Part shown: positions 6,901-14,139 of the stretch, one piece after another
Layout: every line of letters begins with the position of its first letter
Position numbering within the stretch: the stretch's first letter is position 1
Assembly (NCBI GenBank): GCA_017860675.1
Contig: JAGDMV010000058.1
Location: 1-14,139, forward strand
DNA length: 14,139 bases
Origin: Chloroflexota bacterium
GTDB lineage: Bacteria > Chloroflexota > Limnocylindria > Limnocylindrales > CSP1-4
Direction: 5' to 3'
Made by a program: the position numbers and the translations under genes
The notes under the pieces: generated by a model
Told to the model about the DNA's origin: nothing
Seen by the model: the letters and a program-made list of their open reading frames with translations, nothing else
The model's database searches: none

Positions 6901-7760
6901 GCACCCGGCAGGCGGGACGATCCGGCCTCGGGCGCGGGCTCTCCGCCCTCATTCCGCAGGCGGTGGCGGCGGCGCCAGCCCCGGTCGAGATCCCGATCGA
7001 CCAGATCGAGCGCAACCCGCGGCAGCCCCGAAGCGTTTTCGCCGAGGAGGGCCTGGACCAGCTCGCCGACAGCATCCGCGCCCACGGCGTGCTGCAGCCG
7101 ATCGTCGTCACCGAGACCCTTGCCGGCTACCGCCTGGTGGCCGGTGAGCGCCGCATTCGCGCTGCCCGGCTCGCCGGGCTTGACCGGATACCGGCAGTCG
7201 TCCGCCCATCGGCAGATCGCGATCAGCTGGAGCTATCGCTCGTCGAGAACCTCCAGCGCGCCGATCTCAACCCGATGGAGGAGGCGACCGCTTTCCGGCA
7301 CCTGGTCGAGGACTTCGGCCTGACCCAGGACGAGGTTGCGACCAGGGTCGGCCGCGCTCGCTCGACCGTGGCCAACACGCTCAGGCTGCTCGATCTCGAG
7401 CCTCCGGTGCGCGAGGCCATCGCTGCCGGCCGCATCAGCGAGGGGCACGGCCGGGCGCTTCTTGGACTGTCCCCCACCGCCCAGCGCGAGCTCCTGGCGC
7501 TGGCCATGGCGCGCAGCCTGTCCGTGCGTCAGGTTGAGGAGCTTGCCCGACGCCTTCGCGAGCCCGCGGCACGGACGGCCCGACGTGCAGCCCGTCCCGC
7601 CGATCCCGAGCTCGAACGGGTCGAGGAGGATCTGCGCCGCGCGCTCGGTACCAAGGTGAGCATGACCCGGACGCGGCGCGGCGGCCGGATCGTGATCGAG
7701 TTCTACAGCGACGAGGAGCTAGGGCGGCTGTACGACCGACTGACCGGAGGAAGCGCATGA
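6897..7760 (+). CDS. parB: ParB/Spo0J chromosome-partitioning CTPase and parS-binding protein
   Basis: 287-residue ParB. Domains in order: an N-terminal ParA-stimulating peptide GLGRGLSALIP (10-20); the CTP-binding domain (about 30-125) with the GERRIRAAR box (83-91) and ENLQRADLNP (117-126); a helix-turn-helix parS-binding domain around LTQDEVATRVGRARSTVANTL (142-162); a linker rich in Arg/Ala/Pro (about 222-236); and a C-terminal dimerisation domain (about 238-282). Length is normal. It would load at the parS at 5677 and slide along DNA as a clamp, spreading into both divergent operons. The ATG overlaps the parA stop (ATGA) and has a strong GGAGGG 6 nt upstream, so parA and parB are translationally coupled. 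Its own stop overlaps the gyrB start in the same way. It is distinguished from the nucleoid occlusion protein Noc by the intact ParA-interaction peptide and the adjacent parA. Confidence 0.97.
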   Translation: MSTRQAGRSGLGRGLSALIPQAVAAAPAPVEIPIDQIERNPRQPRSVFAEEGLDQLADSIRAHGVLQPIVVTETLAGYRLVAGERRIRAARLAGLDRIPAVVRPSADRDQLELSLVENLQRADLNPMEEATAFRHLVEDFGLTQDEVATRVGRARSTVANTLRLLDLEPPVREAIAAGRISEGHGRALLGLSPTAQRELLALAMARSLSVRQVEELARRLREPAARTARRAARPADPELERVEEDLRRALGTKVSMTRTRRGGRIVIEFYSDEELGRLYDRLTGGSA

Positions 7761-9715
7761 CCGACACCGCGACCGGGGCGGACCGAGGGCGGGCGCGCGG
7801 CCACAGGGGCAGCCGCGGCGCGACCTCCGATTACGGGGCGGCCAGCATCCAGGTCCTGGAAGGCCTCGAGGCGGTCCGGCGCCGGCCCGGCATGTACATC
7901 GGCTCGACCGACGGGCGCGGCCTCCACCATCTCGTCTGGGAGGTGGTCGATAACTCGATCGACGAGGCCATGGCCGGCCATGCCACCCGCATCGAGGTGA
8001 CGATCACCGGCGACGGCATGGTGGTCGTCGACGACGACGGCCGCGGCGTCCCCGTCGGTCGCCACAGCACCGGCAAGGATGCCCTCGAGGTGGTCCACAC
8101 GATGCTCCACGCCGGCGGCAAGTTCGGCGGCGGCGGCTACAAGGTCTCGGGCGGGCTGCACGGGGTCGGCGTGAGCGTGGTCAACGCGCTGTCGGAGTGG
8201 CTCCGGGTCGAATCGGCCCGGGAGGGGTCGATCTGGGTCCAGGAGTACTCCCGCGGCAAGCCGACCGGCCCCGTAACCAAGATCGGGCCGAGCGGCGGGC
8301 GCCACGGGACGAGGACTTCCTTCCGGGCAGATCCGGAGGTCTTCGAATCGCTCGACTACTCCTTCGACGCGATCGCCCAGCGGCTGCGCGAGTCCGCCTA
8401 CCTCAACAAGGGCGTCTGGATCCGCCTCGTGGACGAGCGGGCCGCCCGCGAGCGCTCGTTCTACTTCGAGGGCGGGCTCGTGTCGTTCGTTCGCCATCTC
8501 AACCGCAACAAGGAGGTCCTCCACAGCCGGCCGATCGCGGTCGAGCGGCGGGAGGACTCCACCTCGATCGAGGTCGCTCTGCAGTACAACGACTCGTTTG
8601 CCGAGAACGTGTACGCCTTCGCGAACAACATCAACACCGTCGACGGCGGCACGCACCTCACTGGCTTCCGGGCCGCGCTCACGAGCTCGCTCAACGACTG
8701 GGCCCGCCGAGCCGGCGTGCTTCGGGACAGCGACGGCAACCTGTCAGGCGACGACGTCCGCGAGGGCCTGACCGCGGTTGTCAGCGTCAAGCTCGTCGAG
8801 CCGCAGTTCGAGGGCCAGACCAAGGCCAAGCTGGGCAACGCCGAGGTGAAGGGGCAGGTCCAGGCAGCGGTCACCGACGGTCTCAGCCAGTATCTCGACG
8901 AGAACCCGGCCGACGGCCGGAGGATCGTGGAGAAGTGCCTGACCGCGGCGCGGGCGCGCGAGGCGGCGCGGAAGGCGCGCGACCTGGTCATCCGCAAGGG
9001 GGCGCTGGAGGGCATGTCGCTGCCCGGCAAGCTGGCCGACTGCCAGGAGCGCGACCCGGCCAAGAGCGAGCTCTACATCGTCGAGGGCGACTCCGCGGGC
9101 GGGTCGGCCAAGATGGGCCGCGATCGGCGCTTCCAGGCAATCCTGCCGCTTCGGGGCAAGGTCCTCAACGTCGAGAAGGCCCGCCTCGATCGGGTCCTCT
9201 CGAGCGAGAACGTCAGGCCCCTGATCATCGCCCTCGGCGCCGGGATCGGCGACAGCTTCGAGCTGGCGAAGCTCCGCTACCACCGGGTCATCATCATGAC
9301 CGACGCCGATGTCGACGGGGCCCACATCCGGACCCTGCTCCTGACCTTCTTCTACCGCCACATGCCGGCCGTGGTCGAGAACGGCCATCTCTACATCGCC
9401 CAGCCGCCCCTGTACCGGGTGAGCACCGGCAAGCAGACGATCTACGCCCAGAGCGAGAAGGAGCGCGACGCGGCCGTCCGCAAGCTCAACGCCCGCAGCG
9501 TCACCGTGCAGCGCTTCAAGGGGCTCGGCGAGATGAACGCCGAGCAGCTCTGGGAGACGACCATGAACCCCGAGACGAGGACGCTCCTGCGGGTCGAGAT
9601 CGAGGACGCGGCGGAGGCCGACGGCATCTTCACCATGCTGATGGGAGAGAAGGTCGGGCCGCGCAAGGACTTCATCAAGGCCGAGGCGCGGAAGGTTCGC
9701 AACCTTGACATCTGA
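7757..9715 (+). CDS. gyrB: DNA gyrase subunit B
   Basis: 652-residue type IIA topoisomerase ATPase subunit that pairs with GyrA to introduce negative supercoils. The N-terminal GHKL ATPase domain carries the catalytic Glu in WEVVDNSIDEA (E62), DDDGRGVPV (92-100) and the ATP lid GGKFGGGGYKVSGGLHGVGVS (120-140, Lys 122 and 129). A transducer domain follows, about 230-400. The TOPRIM domain shows VEGDSAGG (442-449, metal-binding E443) and TDADVDGAHI (515-524, D516 and D518). The C-terminal QRFKGLGEMN (585-594) completes the signature. It is the short form without the large proteobacterial insertion. The first about 25 residues are a basic, low-complexity extension. The ATG overlaps the parB stop (ATGA) and has GGAGGAA upstream, so it is coupled to parB rather than having an intergenic promoter. 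A ParE assignment is unlikely: the gyrA three genes downstream carries a GyrA box and a full six-blade C-terminal domain. Confidence 0.97.
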   Translation: MTDTATGADRGRARGHRGSRGATSDYGAASIQVLEGLEAVRRRPGMYIGSTDGRGLHHLVWEVVDNSIDEAMAGHATRIEVTITGDGMVVVDDDGRGVPVGRHSTGKDALEVVHTMLHAGGKFGGGGYKVSGGLHGVGVSVVNALSEWLRVESAREGSIWVQEYSRGKPTGPVTKIGPSGGRHGTRTSFRADPEVFESLDYSFDAIAQRLRESAYLNKGVWIRLVDERAARERSFYFEGGLVSFVRHLNRNKEVLHSRPIAVERREDSTSIEVALQYNDSFAENVYAFANNINTVDGGTHLTGFRAALTSSLNDWARRAGVLRDSDGNLSGDDVREGLTAVVSVKLVEPQFEGQTKAKLGNAEVKGQVQAAVTDGLSQYLDENPADGRRIVEKCLTAARAREAARKARDLVIRKGALEGMSLPGKLADCQERDPAKSELYIVEGDSAGGSAKMGRDRRFQAILPLRGKVLNVEKARLDRVLSSENVRPLIIALGAGIGDSFELAKLRYHRVIIMTDADVDGAHIRTLLLTFFYRHMPAVVENGHLYIAQPPLYRVSTGKQTIYAQSEKERDAAVRKLNARSVTVQRFKGLGEMNAEQLWETTMNPETRTLLRVEIEDAAEADGIFTMLMGEKVGPRKDFIKAEARKVRNLDI

Positions 9716-10232
9716 GGTGGGCGGCACCCGCGCCGCGAGCTTCCTGCCCGCTCCCCATGCCTGCTTCGCCTGCGGCGAGCTCAACGAGCACGGGCTCCAT
9801 CTCGACCTGCGCATCGACGGCGAGCGGTGCTGGACGGAGCTGGCGATCCCGGCCCGGTTCCAGGGCTGGGAGGACGTCGTCCACGGCGGGATCCTCGCCA
9901 CCATCCTCGACGAGGTGATGGCCTGGGCGCTGGCCTCGACCGACACGTGGGGTTTCACCGCCCGCATGTCAGTGACGTACCGGCGCCCGGTCCGGGTCGG
10001 CCGCCGCATCCGCGCCGAGGGTTGGCTGATCTCGCGTCGCCGCCGCATCCTGACGACCGCTGGGCGGGTCCTCGACGCCGAGACCGGTGACGAGCTGGCA
10101 ACCGCCGAGGGCCTCTACGTGGCGGCGCCGGAGGACCGCAGGCGCGAGCTCCAGGCGCGCTACGGGTTCGTCCCGCGACCAGGCCAGAGCGATCTTCCCG
10201 GACGCGTGGACGGCGGTGGCGCCGCCCAATGA
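9705..10232 (+). CDS. PaaI-type hotdog-fold thioesterase
   Basis: 175-residue soluble protein of the hotdog thioesterase superfamily, probably hydrolysing an acyl-CoA. The sequence shows a Cys-rich start CFACGELNEHGL (20-31), as in the family branch with a CFxCGxxN motif, then the active-site region VVHGGILATILDEVMAWA (58-75) with the HGG turn and acidic D69/E70 on the central helix. Beta strands follow in ARMSVTYRRPVRVG (86-99) and WLISRRRRILTTAGRVLDAETG. The substrate cannot be told from sequence. The start is uncertain: TTG at 9705 has GGAAGG 9 nt upstream and overlaps the end of gyrB by 11 bp; GTG at 9717, just past the gyrB stop, lacks a good ribosome site. It overlaps the next gene by 4 bp (ATGA), so it sits firmly inside the gyrase cluster. 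No functional link to gyrase is known to me; co-location may simply reflect dense packing. Confidence 0.85.
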   Translation: MTSEVGGTRAASFLPAPHACFACGELNEHGLHLDLRIDGERCWTELAIPARFQGWEDVVHGGILATILDEVMAWALASTDTWGFTARMSVTYRRPVRVGRRIRAEGWLISRRRRILTTAGRVLDAETGDELATAEGLYVAAPEDRRRELQARYGFVPRPGQSDLPGRVDGGGAAQ

Positions 10233-11266
10233 CCGAGCGACACGGCTCCTCGCATCCTCCGAGCCCCATCACCGAGGCCGCGCAAGCGATCGTGACCGAG
10301 CGTCGCCCGGCCGCTGCGCTCCTGGGCCTGCGGCTGGCCGGGCTCGTCGACGAGCCCGACGCGGCGGCGGTCGCGCTTCGCGACGGCTTCGCCGCCCTCG
10401 CCGACCCGGCCTACCGGGACGGGGTCACCGCCATCGCCCCGGGGATCGTCGGCGTGCTCGGGGTGCGAACGCCGCTCCGGGACGAGACCGCCCGGCGCTT
10501 CAACCGGGCGACGCGCGGGATCGCGCCCGGCGTCCTCCTGCGCCTCGCCGACCGACTCGCCCGGGCACCCGAGCCGGAGCTGCGCTGGTTCGCGATCGGC
10601 CTGCTCCGCCGCGTCCTGTCCGAGGACCCGGAGCGAGCTTGGCAGGTCCTCCGCCGCATCGCCCGGGATGCCGGCGAGTGGGTCACCGTCGACACCCTGG
10701 CCGGCGCATTCGCCCGGGGGATCCTGGCCGAGCCGTTCCGCTGGGCCGAGCTCGAGCAGCTCGTCTTCAGCCCGTCTCGCTGGGAGCGCCGGTTGGTTGG
10801 GTCCACGATCGCCACCATGCCGTTCGAGGATCGCGTCGCCGGACGCACCGCGGGTGTTGCCGCCCGGGCCCTGGACCTGATCGGAAGCCTGATCGGCGAC
10901 GCCGAGCCGGACGTGGCCAAGGCGCTCGCCTGGGCGCTCCGGTCGCTCGTCCTGGCCGACGAGAGGGCGGTCGTGGCTTTCTGTCGCGCCGAGGCCGATC
11001 TCGCCCGAGCCACCGCCGACGGCCACCGTGCCTGGGTCGTCCGGGACGCATTGCCCAAGCTGCCGGCGGCCGATGCCGGCCCCATCCGTGAGCGGCTGGC
11101 GGGCATCCGCCGGGTGACCGGTGCCCCGTCCACCGCGCGGGCATCCGACATCGCGCGGGACTTCGCCGCCGCGGGAGCCCTCCCGGCCGCTGACGCCAGC
11201 GGTCCGCGTCCCGCGACCCCGTCGCCCCAGAACGGGGCCTCGATCCCGCCACCACCCGTCACCTGA
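10229..11266 (+). CDS. AlkD-like DNA alkylation repair protein (HEAT-like repeats)
   Basis: 345-residue helical protein that I assign to the DNA alkylation repair (AlkD/AlkC-like) family, which removes positively charged alkylated bases such as 3- or 7-methyl purines using a HEAT-like superhelix. The match rests on three spaced segments: GEWVTVDTLAG (149-159), with W151 and D155 as in the AlkD W-x-x-x-D catalytic site; RWERRLVGSTIATMPF (184-199), with R188 as the DNA-contacting Arg; and EPDVAKALAWALR (226-238), with W235, resembling the AlkD KAIGW-LRE helix. These come from recall of Bacillus AlkD, not a search. AlkD is usually about 230-240 residues; this one has an about 25-residue leader and a Pro/Ala/Ser-rich tail from about residue 298 to the end, probably disordered. 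The ATG overlaps the thioesterase stop (ATGA) and gyrA begins 19 bp after its stop, so it lies inside the gyrase cluster. It could instead be a non-enzymatic HEAT-repeat relative. Confidence 0.75.
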   Translation: MTERHGSSHPPSPITEAAQAIVTERRPAAALLGLRLAGLVDEPDAAAVALRDGFAALADPAYRDGVTAIAPGIVGVLGVRTPLRDETARRFNRATRGIAPGVLLRLADRLARAPEPELRWFAIGLLRRVLSEDPERAWQVLRRIARDAGEWVTVDTLAGAFARGILAEPFRWAELEQLVFSPSRWERRLVGSTIATMPFEDRVAGRTAGVAARALDLIGSLIGDAEPDVAKALAWALRSLVLADERAVVAFCRAEADLARATADGHRAWVVRDALPKLPAADAGPIRERLAGIRRVTGAPSTARASDIARDFAAAGALPAADASGPRPATPSPQNGASIPPPPVT

Positions 11267-11285
11267 CCGCCGTCGAGGAGCCACC

Positions 11286-13850
11286 GTGACCGACGACCTG
11301 GGCACTGTGCGAACCATCCGCATCGAGGACGAGATGCGGACGGCCTACCTCGACTACGCCATGAGCGTGATCGTGGCCCGCGCCCTGCCCGACGTGCGTG
11401 ATGGCCTCAAGCCGGTCCACCGCCGGATCCTGTACACGATGGGCGAGATGGGCCTCTCGGCCACCTCGTCGTACCGCAAGTGCGCGGCGATCGTCGGCGA
11501 GGTCATGGGGAAGCTCCACCCGCATGGCGACCAGGCCATCTACGACGCGCTCGTCCGCCTCGCCCAGGACTTCTCGATGCGCTATCCGCTCGTCGATGGG
11601 CAGGGCAACTTCGGCTCGGTCGATGGCGACGCGGCGGCGGCGATGCGCTACACCGAGGCCCGCCTCTCGGCCATCGCGGCCGAGATGCTGGCCGACATCG
11701 ACCGCGACACGGTCGACTTCGCCGACAACTACGACGGCCAGCACCGGGAACCGGTGCTCCTCCCGGCCCGCCTGCCGAACCTGCTCGTCAACGGCTCGTC
11801 CGGGATCGCCGTCGGCATGGCCACCAACATTCCGCCCCACCACCTCGGCGAGGTCGTCGACGCGACGATCGCCCTGATCGACGATCCCGACCTGACCTCC
11901 GACGACCTGTGCACCTTCGTACGCGGCCCTGACTTCCCGACCGGCGCCTCGATCTTCCGTCTCGAGCAGCAGCGCAACCCGCTGACCGGCGCGTTCGAGA
12001 CGGTCGACGCCATCCGCCAGATGTACGCCCACGGCCACGGCCGGGTGGTGATGCGGGCGACGGTCGCCTTCGAGGAGGCCCGCCGCGACCGCACGGCGAT
12101 CATCGTCAGCGAGCTGCCCTACCAGGTGAACAAGGCCGCCCTGCTGGAGAAGATCGCCGAGCTGGTCAAGGACAAGCGGATCGACGGCATCGCCGACCTG
12201 CGCGACGAGTCCGACCGCGACGGGATGCGGATCTACATCGAGATCAAGAACGACGCCAACCCGCACACGGTGCTGAACAACCTGTTCAAGCACACGCCGA
12301 TGCAGCTGGCCTTCAACCTCAACATGCTGGCCCTGGTCGACGGCCAGCCCCAGACCCTGCCGCTCAAGTCGGTCATCGCCCACCACATCGAGCACCGGCG
12401 TGAGATCGTCCGCCGCCGGACGGAGTACGACCTGGCCCGCGCACGAGAGCGGGCCCACATTCTCGAGGGCCTCAAGATCGCCCTCGACCACCTCGACGCG
12501 GTGATCAGGACCATCCGCGAGTCGGCCGACGTCGAGACCGCCCGGGCGAACCTGATGGAGCGTTTCGCCCTGTCGGAGATCCAGGCGCAGGCGATTCTCG
12601 ACATGCGCCTGGCGCGCCTGGCCGCTCTCGAGCGCAAGAAGATCGAGGATGAGTACCTTGCGGTCATCCAACTGATCGCCGAGCTCGAGGACATCCTGGC
12701 CAGCCCGACCCGGATCCTGGGCATCATCAAGACCGAGCTCCGCGAGCTGAAGCGCAAGTACGCCGGCGAACGCCGGACGCGGGTGGTCGACGACTCCAGC
12801 CGCGAGATGACCGACGAGGACCTGATCGCCGACGAGGACGTCGTGGTGACGATCAGCCGGCGCGGCTACGTCAAGCGCCAGCCGGTGGCGACGTATCGCC
12901 GCCAGGGCCGTGGCGGCAAGGGGATCATCGGCCACGTCACCCGCGAGGAGGACGCGGTCGACTCGCTCATCGTCGCCAACACCCACGACTGGGCCCTGTT
13001 CTTCACCAACCGGGGGCGCGTCTTCTCGGCCAAGGTCCACGCCGTGCCCGACGCCAGCCGGCAGGCCAAGGGGATCCCGATCATCAACCTGCCAGGCGTG
13101 CAGGTCGAGACCGGCGAGGTCCCCACGGCCACGCTCGTCGTGCCCGACTTCAAGGCCGGCCGCTACCTCGTCATGGCGACGCGGCGCGGGATCGTCAAGA
13201 AGACTCCCCTCGAGCAGTTCGAGAAGGTCCGCTCGTCGGGGATCATCGCCATCACCCTCGACGACCACGACGACCTGGCCTGGGTCGACGTCACGACCGG
13301 CCGCGACGACGTGATCATCGCCACCGCCCTGGGCAAGATCGCCCGCTTCAACGAGCGCGACGTGCGGCCGATGGGCCGGCCGGCGGCGGGCGTGATCGGG
13401 ATCCGCCTGTCGCAAGAAGGCGACGACGTGGTGGGCATGAGCGTTGTCCAGCCCGATGCGGACCTGCTCGTCCTGACCGAGACCGGCTATGGCAAGCGGG
13501 TGCGCCTGACCGAGTTCCGGACCATGCGGCGCGGCCCGCAGGGCGTGCGCCTGATCTCGCTCGAGGGCCGCAAGACGGGCCGGGTGGCGGCCGTCCAGCA
13601 GGTCACCGAGCAGGACGACGAGCTCCTCCTCATCTCGGCTGGCGGCCAGGTGGTCCGCACCGACGTACGCACGATCAGCCGCCAGCGGGCGGCCGCGCGG
13701 GGCGTCATCACCATGCGCCTCAACGAGGGCGACCGGGTGGTCGGGATCGCCGCCTTCCGGCTCGGCTTGGCGGAGCGGGCCCGCATGGGCGAGAATGGCG
13801 ATCCCGATGGCGGCCAGGCGGGCGACCGCCTCGACCCGGAGGGGTCGTGA
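11286..13850 (+). CDS. gyrA: DNA gyrase subunit A
   Basis: 854-residue cleavage-reunion subunit of gyrase. The breakage-reunion domain starts near residue 15 with EDEMRTAYLDYAMSVIVARALPDVRDGLKPVHRR, here split over 14-47. The active-site Tyr is Y122 in MRYTEARLS (120-128). The coiled-coil segment (about 370-480) contains QAQAILDMRLARL. The C-terminal beta-pinwheel (about 510-830) shows six blade-type repeats, e.g. FFTNRGRVFSAK, VMATRRGIVKK, ATALGKIARF, TETGYGKRVRL and LLISAGGQVVRTD. The GyrA box is present as QGRGGKG (540-546), a variant of QRRGGKG. This marks a supercoiling gyrase rather than ParC. Position 83 (codon 11532-11534) is Gln, where E. coli has Ser; Asp87 is kept. The GTG at 11286 is chosen for GAGGAG 5 nt upstream and because it gives a standard GyrA N-terminus. 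The C-tail is short and acidic. It follows the AlkD-like gene by 19 bp, and its stop overlaps a possible upstream GTG of prs. Confidence 0.97.
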   Translation: MTDDLGTVRTIRIEDEMRTAYLDYAMSVIVARALPDVRDGLKPVHRRILYTMGEMGLSATSSYRKCAAIVGEVMGKLHPHGDQAIYDALVRLAQDFSMRYPLVDGQGNFGSVDGDAAAAMRYTEARLSAIAAEMLADIDRDTVDFADNYDGQHREPVLLPARLPNLLVNGSSGIAVGMATNIPPHHLGEVVDATIALIDDPDLTSDDLCTFVRGPDFPTGASIFRLEQQRNPLTGAFETVDAIRQMYAHGHGRVVMRATVAFEEARRDRTAIIVSELPYQVNKAALLEKIAELVKDKRIDGIADLRDESDRDGMRIYIEIKNDANPHTVLNNLFKHTPMQLAFNLNMLALVDGQPQTLPLKSVIAHHIEHRREIVRRRTEYDLARARERAHILEGLKIALDHLDAVIRTIRESADVETARANLMERFALSEIQAQAILDMRLARLAALERKKIEDEYLAVIQLIAELEDILASPTRILGIIKTELRELKRKYAGERRTRVVDDSSREMTDEDLIADEDVVVTISRRGYVKRQPVATYRRQGRGGKGIIGHVTREEDAVDSLIVANTHDWALFFTNRGRVFSAKVHAVPDASRQAKGIPIINLPGVQVETGEVPTATLVVPDFKAGRYLVMATRRGIVKKTPLEQFEKVRSSGIIAITLDDHDDLAWVDVTTGRDDVIIATALGKIARFNERDVRPMGRPAAGVIGIRLSQEGDDVVGMSVVQPDADLLVLTETGYGKRVRLTEFRTMRRGPQGVRLISLEGRKTGRVAAVQQVTEQDDELLLISAGGQVVRTDVRTISRQRAAARGVITMRLNEGDRVVGIAAFRLGLAERARMGENGDPDGGQAGDRLDPEGS

Positions 13851-13863
13851 CCCGGCTCGGGGC

Positions 13864-13870
13864 GGAGGAG
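13864..13870 (+). promoter_or_regulatory. Shine-Dalgarno site favouring the prs start at 13877
   Basis: GGAGGAG lies 6 nt before the GTG at 13877. The competing in-frame GTG at 13847, which overlaps the gyrA stop, has only GAGGGG close by at 13840-13845, nearly abutting it. Confidence 0.5.
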
Positions 13871-13876
13871 GCGTCC

Positions 13877-14139
13877 GTGTACTCCGACTCGTTCGACGTC
13901 TACACCGGCAACGCCAACCCGGGCCTCGCCCGGCGGATCTGCCGCTACCTGGGGGTCGAGCTCGGGGCGGCCGAGGTGTTCCAGTTCGCCAACGAGAACA
14001 TCTTCGTCCGCATCCTCGACAACGTCCGCGAGAAGGACGTCTTCCTGGTCCAGCCCACCTGCCGGCCCGTCAACCGCTCGATCATGGAGCTGCTGATCAT
14101 GATCGACGCGTTCAAGCGGGCCTCGGCCGGGCGGATCAC
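13877..14139 (+). CDS. prs: Ribose-phosphate pyrophosphokinase (PRPP synthetase), 5' part
   Basis: The first 87 complete codons of a gene cut by the window edge. The product would transfer pyrophosphate from ATP to ribose 5-phosphate to make PRPP for nucleotide, His and Trp synthesis. The match to the Prs N-terminal domain is clear: VYTGNANPGLARRIC (8-22), the ATP-binding loop region VFQFANENIFVRI (34-46), DVFLVQPTCRPVNRSIMELLIMIDAFKRASAGRI, here split over about 54-87. The loop reads F-A-N-E-N, where E. coli has F-S-D-G-E; the adenine-contacting Phe is kept (F37) but Asp and Glu are both Asn. The catalytic flexible loop and the PRPP-binding motif lie beyond the window. GTG at 13877 is chosen for its strong ribosome site; GTG at 13847 would overlap the gyrA stop (GTGA) and add ten residues. 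Confidence 0.92.
   Translation, partial: MYSDSFDVYTGNANPGLARRICRYLGVELGAAEVFQFANENIFVRILDNVREKDVFLVQPTCRPVNRSIMELLIMIDAFKRASAGRI

Noticed and set aside
8744..10048. Long minus-strand open frame opposite gyrB and the thioesterase
   Set aside because: It is the antisense shadow of two well-supported genes.
1..14139. A novel defence, mobile or biosynthetic system
   Set aside because: Every well-supported gene belongs to a known housekeeping family, and no mobile-element or repeat-array signs are present.

Overview
This window is a gene-dense, very GC-rich bacterial chromosomal segment of core housekeeping genes. The base composition, the short gaps, the ATGA/GTGA stop-start overlaps and the gene families point to a free-living high-GC bacterium. 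A Chloroflexota lineage (Limnocylindria/Ellin6529-like) or another actinobacteria-like phylum is my best guess, but that is inference and not firm. I see no insertion sequence, phage gene, CRISPR array, tRNA or rRNA. I found no previously undescribed system.

Layout. The left part (54-5480) is transcribed leftward. mreD, mrdA (PBP2) and rodA form a cell-elongation (lateral peptidoglycan synthesis) operon. A 375-bp gap follows, then a separate CPA2-type cation/proton antiporter. A divergent intergenic region (5481-5982) holds a near-perfect parS centromere site and, facing left, a good sigma70-type promoter for the mreD operon. The right part (5983-14139) is transcribed rightward as a tightly packed series: parA, parB, gyrB, a hotdog-fold thioesterase, an AlkD-like DNA alkylation repair protein, gyrA and prs (cut by the window edge). 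Neighbouring genes in this series overlap by 4-11 bp or are separated by about 20-30 bp at most.

How the genes work together. ParB loads on parS and ParA moves the origin region apart. GyrA and GyrB form the A2B2 gyrase that keeps the chromosome negatively supercoiled. Encoding all four in one apparent polycistron beside parS links origin segregation to supercoiling. The divergent operon supplies the SEDS polymerase (RodA), its partner transpeptidase (PBP2) and the membrane scaffold MreD; mreB and mreC are not in the window. A parS site next to parAB and gyrase genes suggests an origin-proximal location, but I see no dnaA, dnaN, recF or DnaA-box cluster, so the origin itself is not shown.

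Points worth a second look: the partition-gyrase polycistron; the AlkD-like gene between gyrB and gyrA; glutamine at GyrA position 83 (quinolone-determining region); substitutions in the ATP-binding loop of Prs; and the split elongasome operon.
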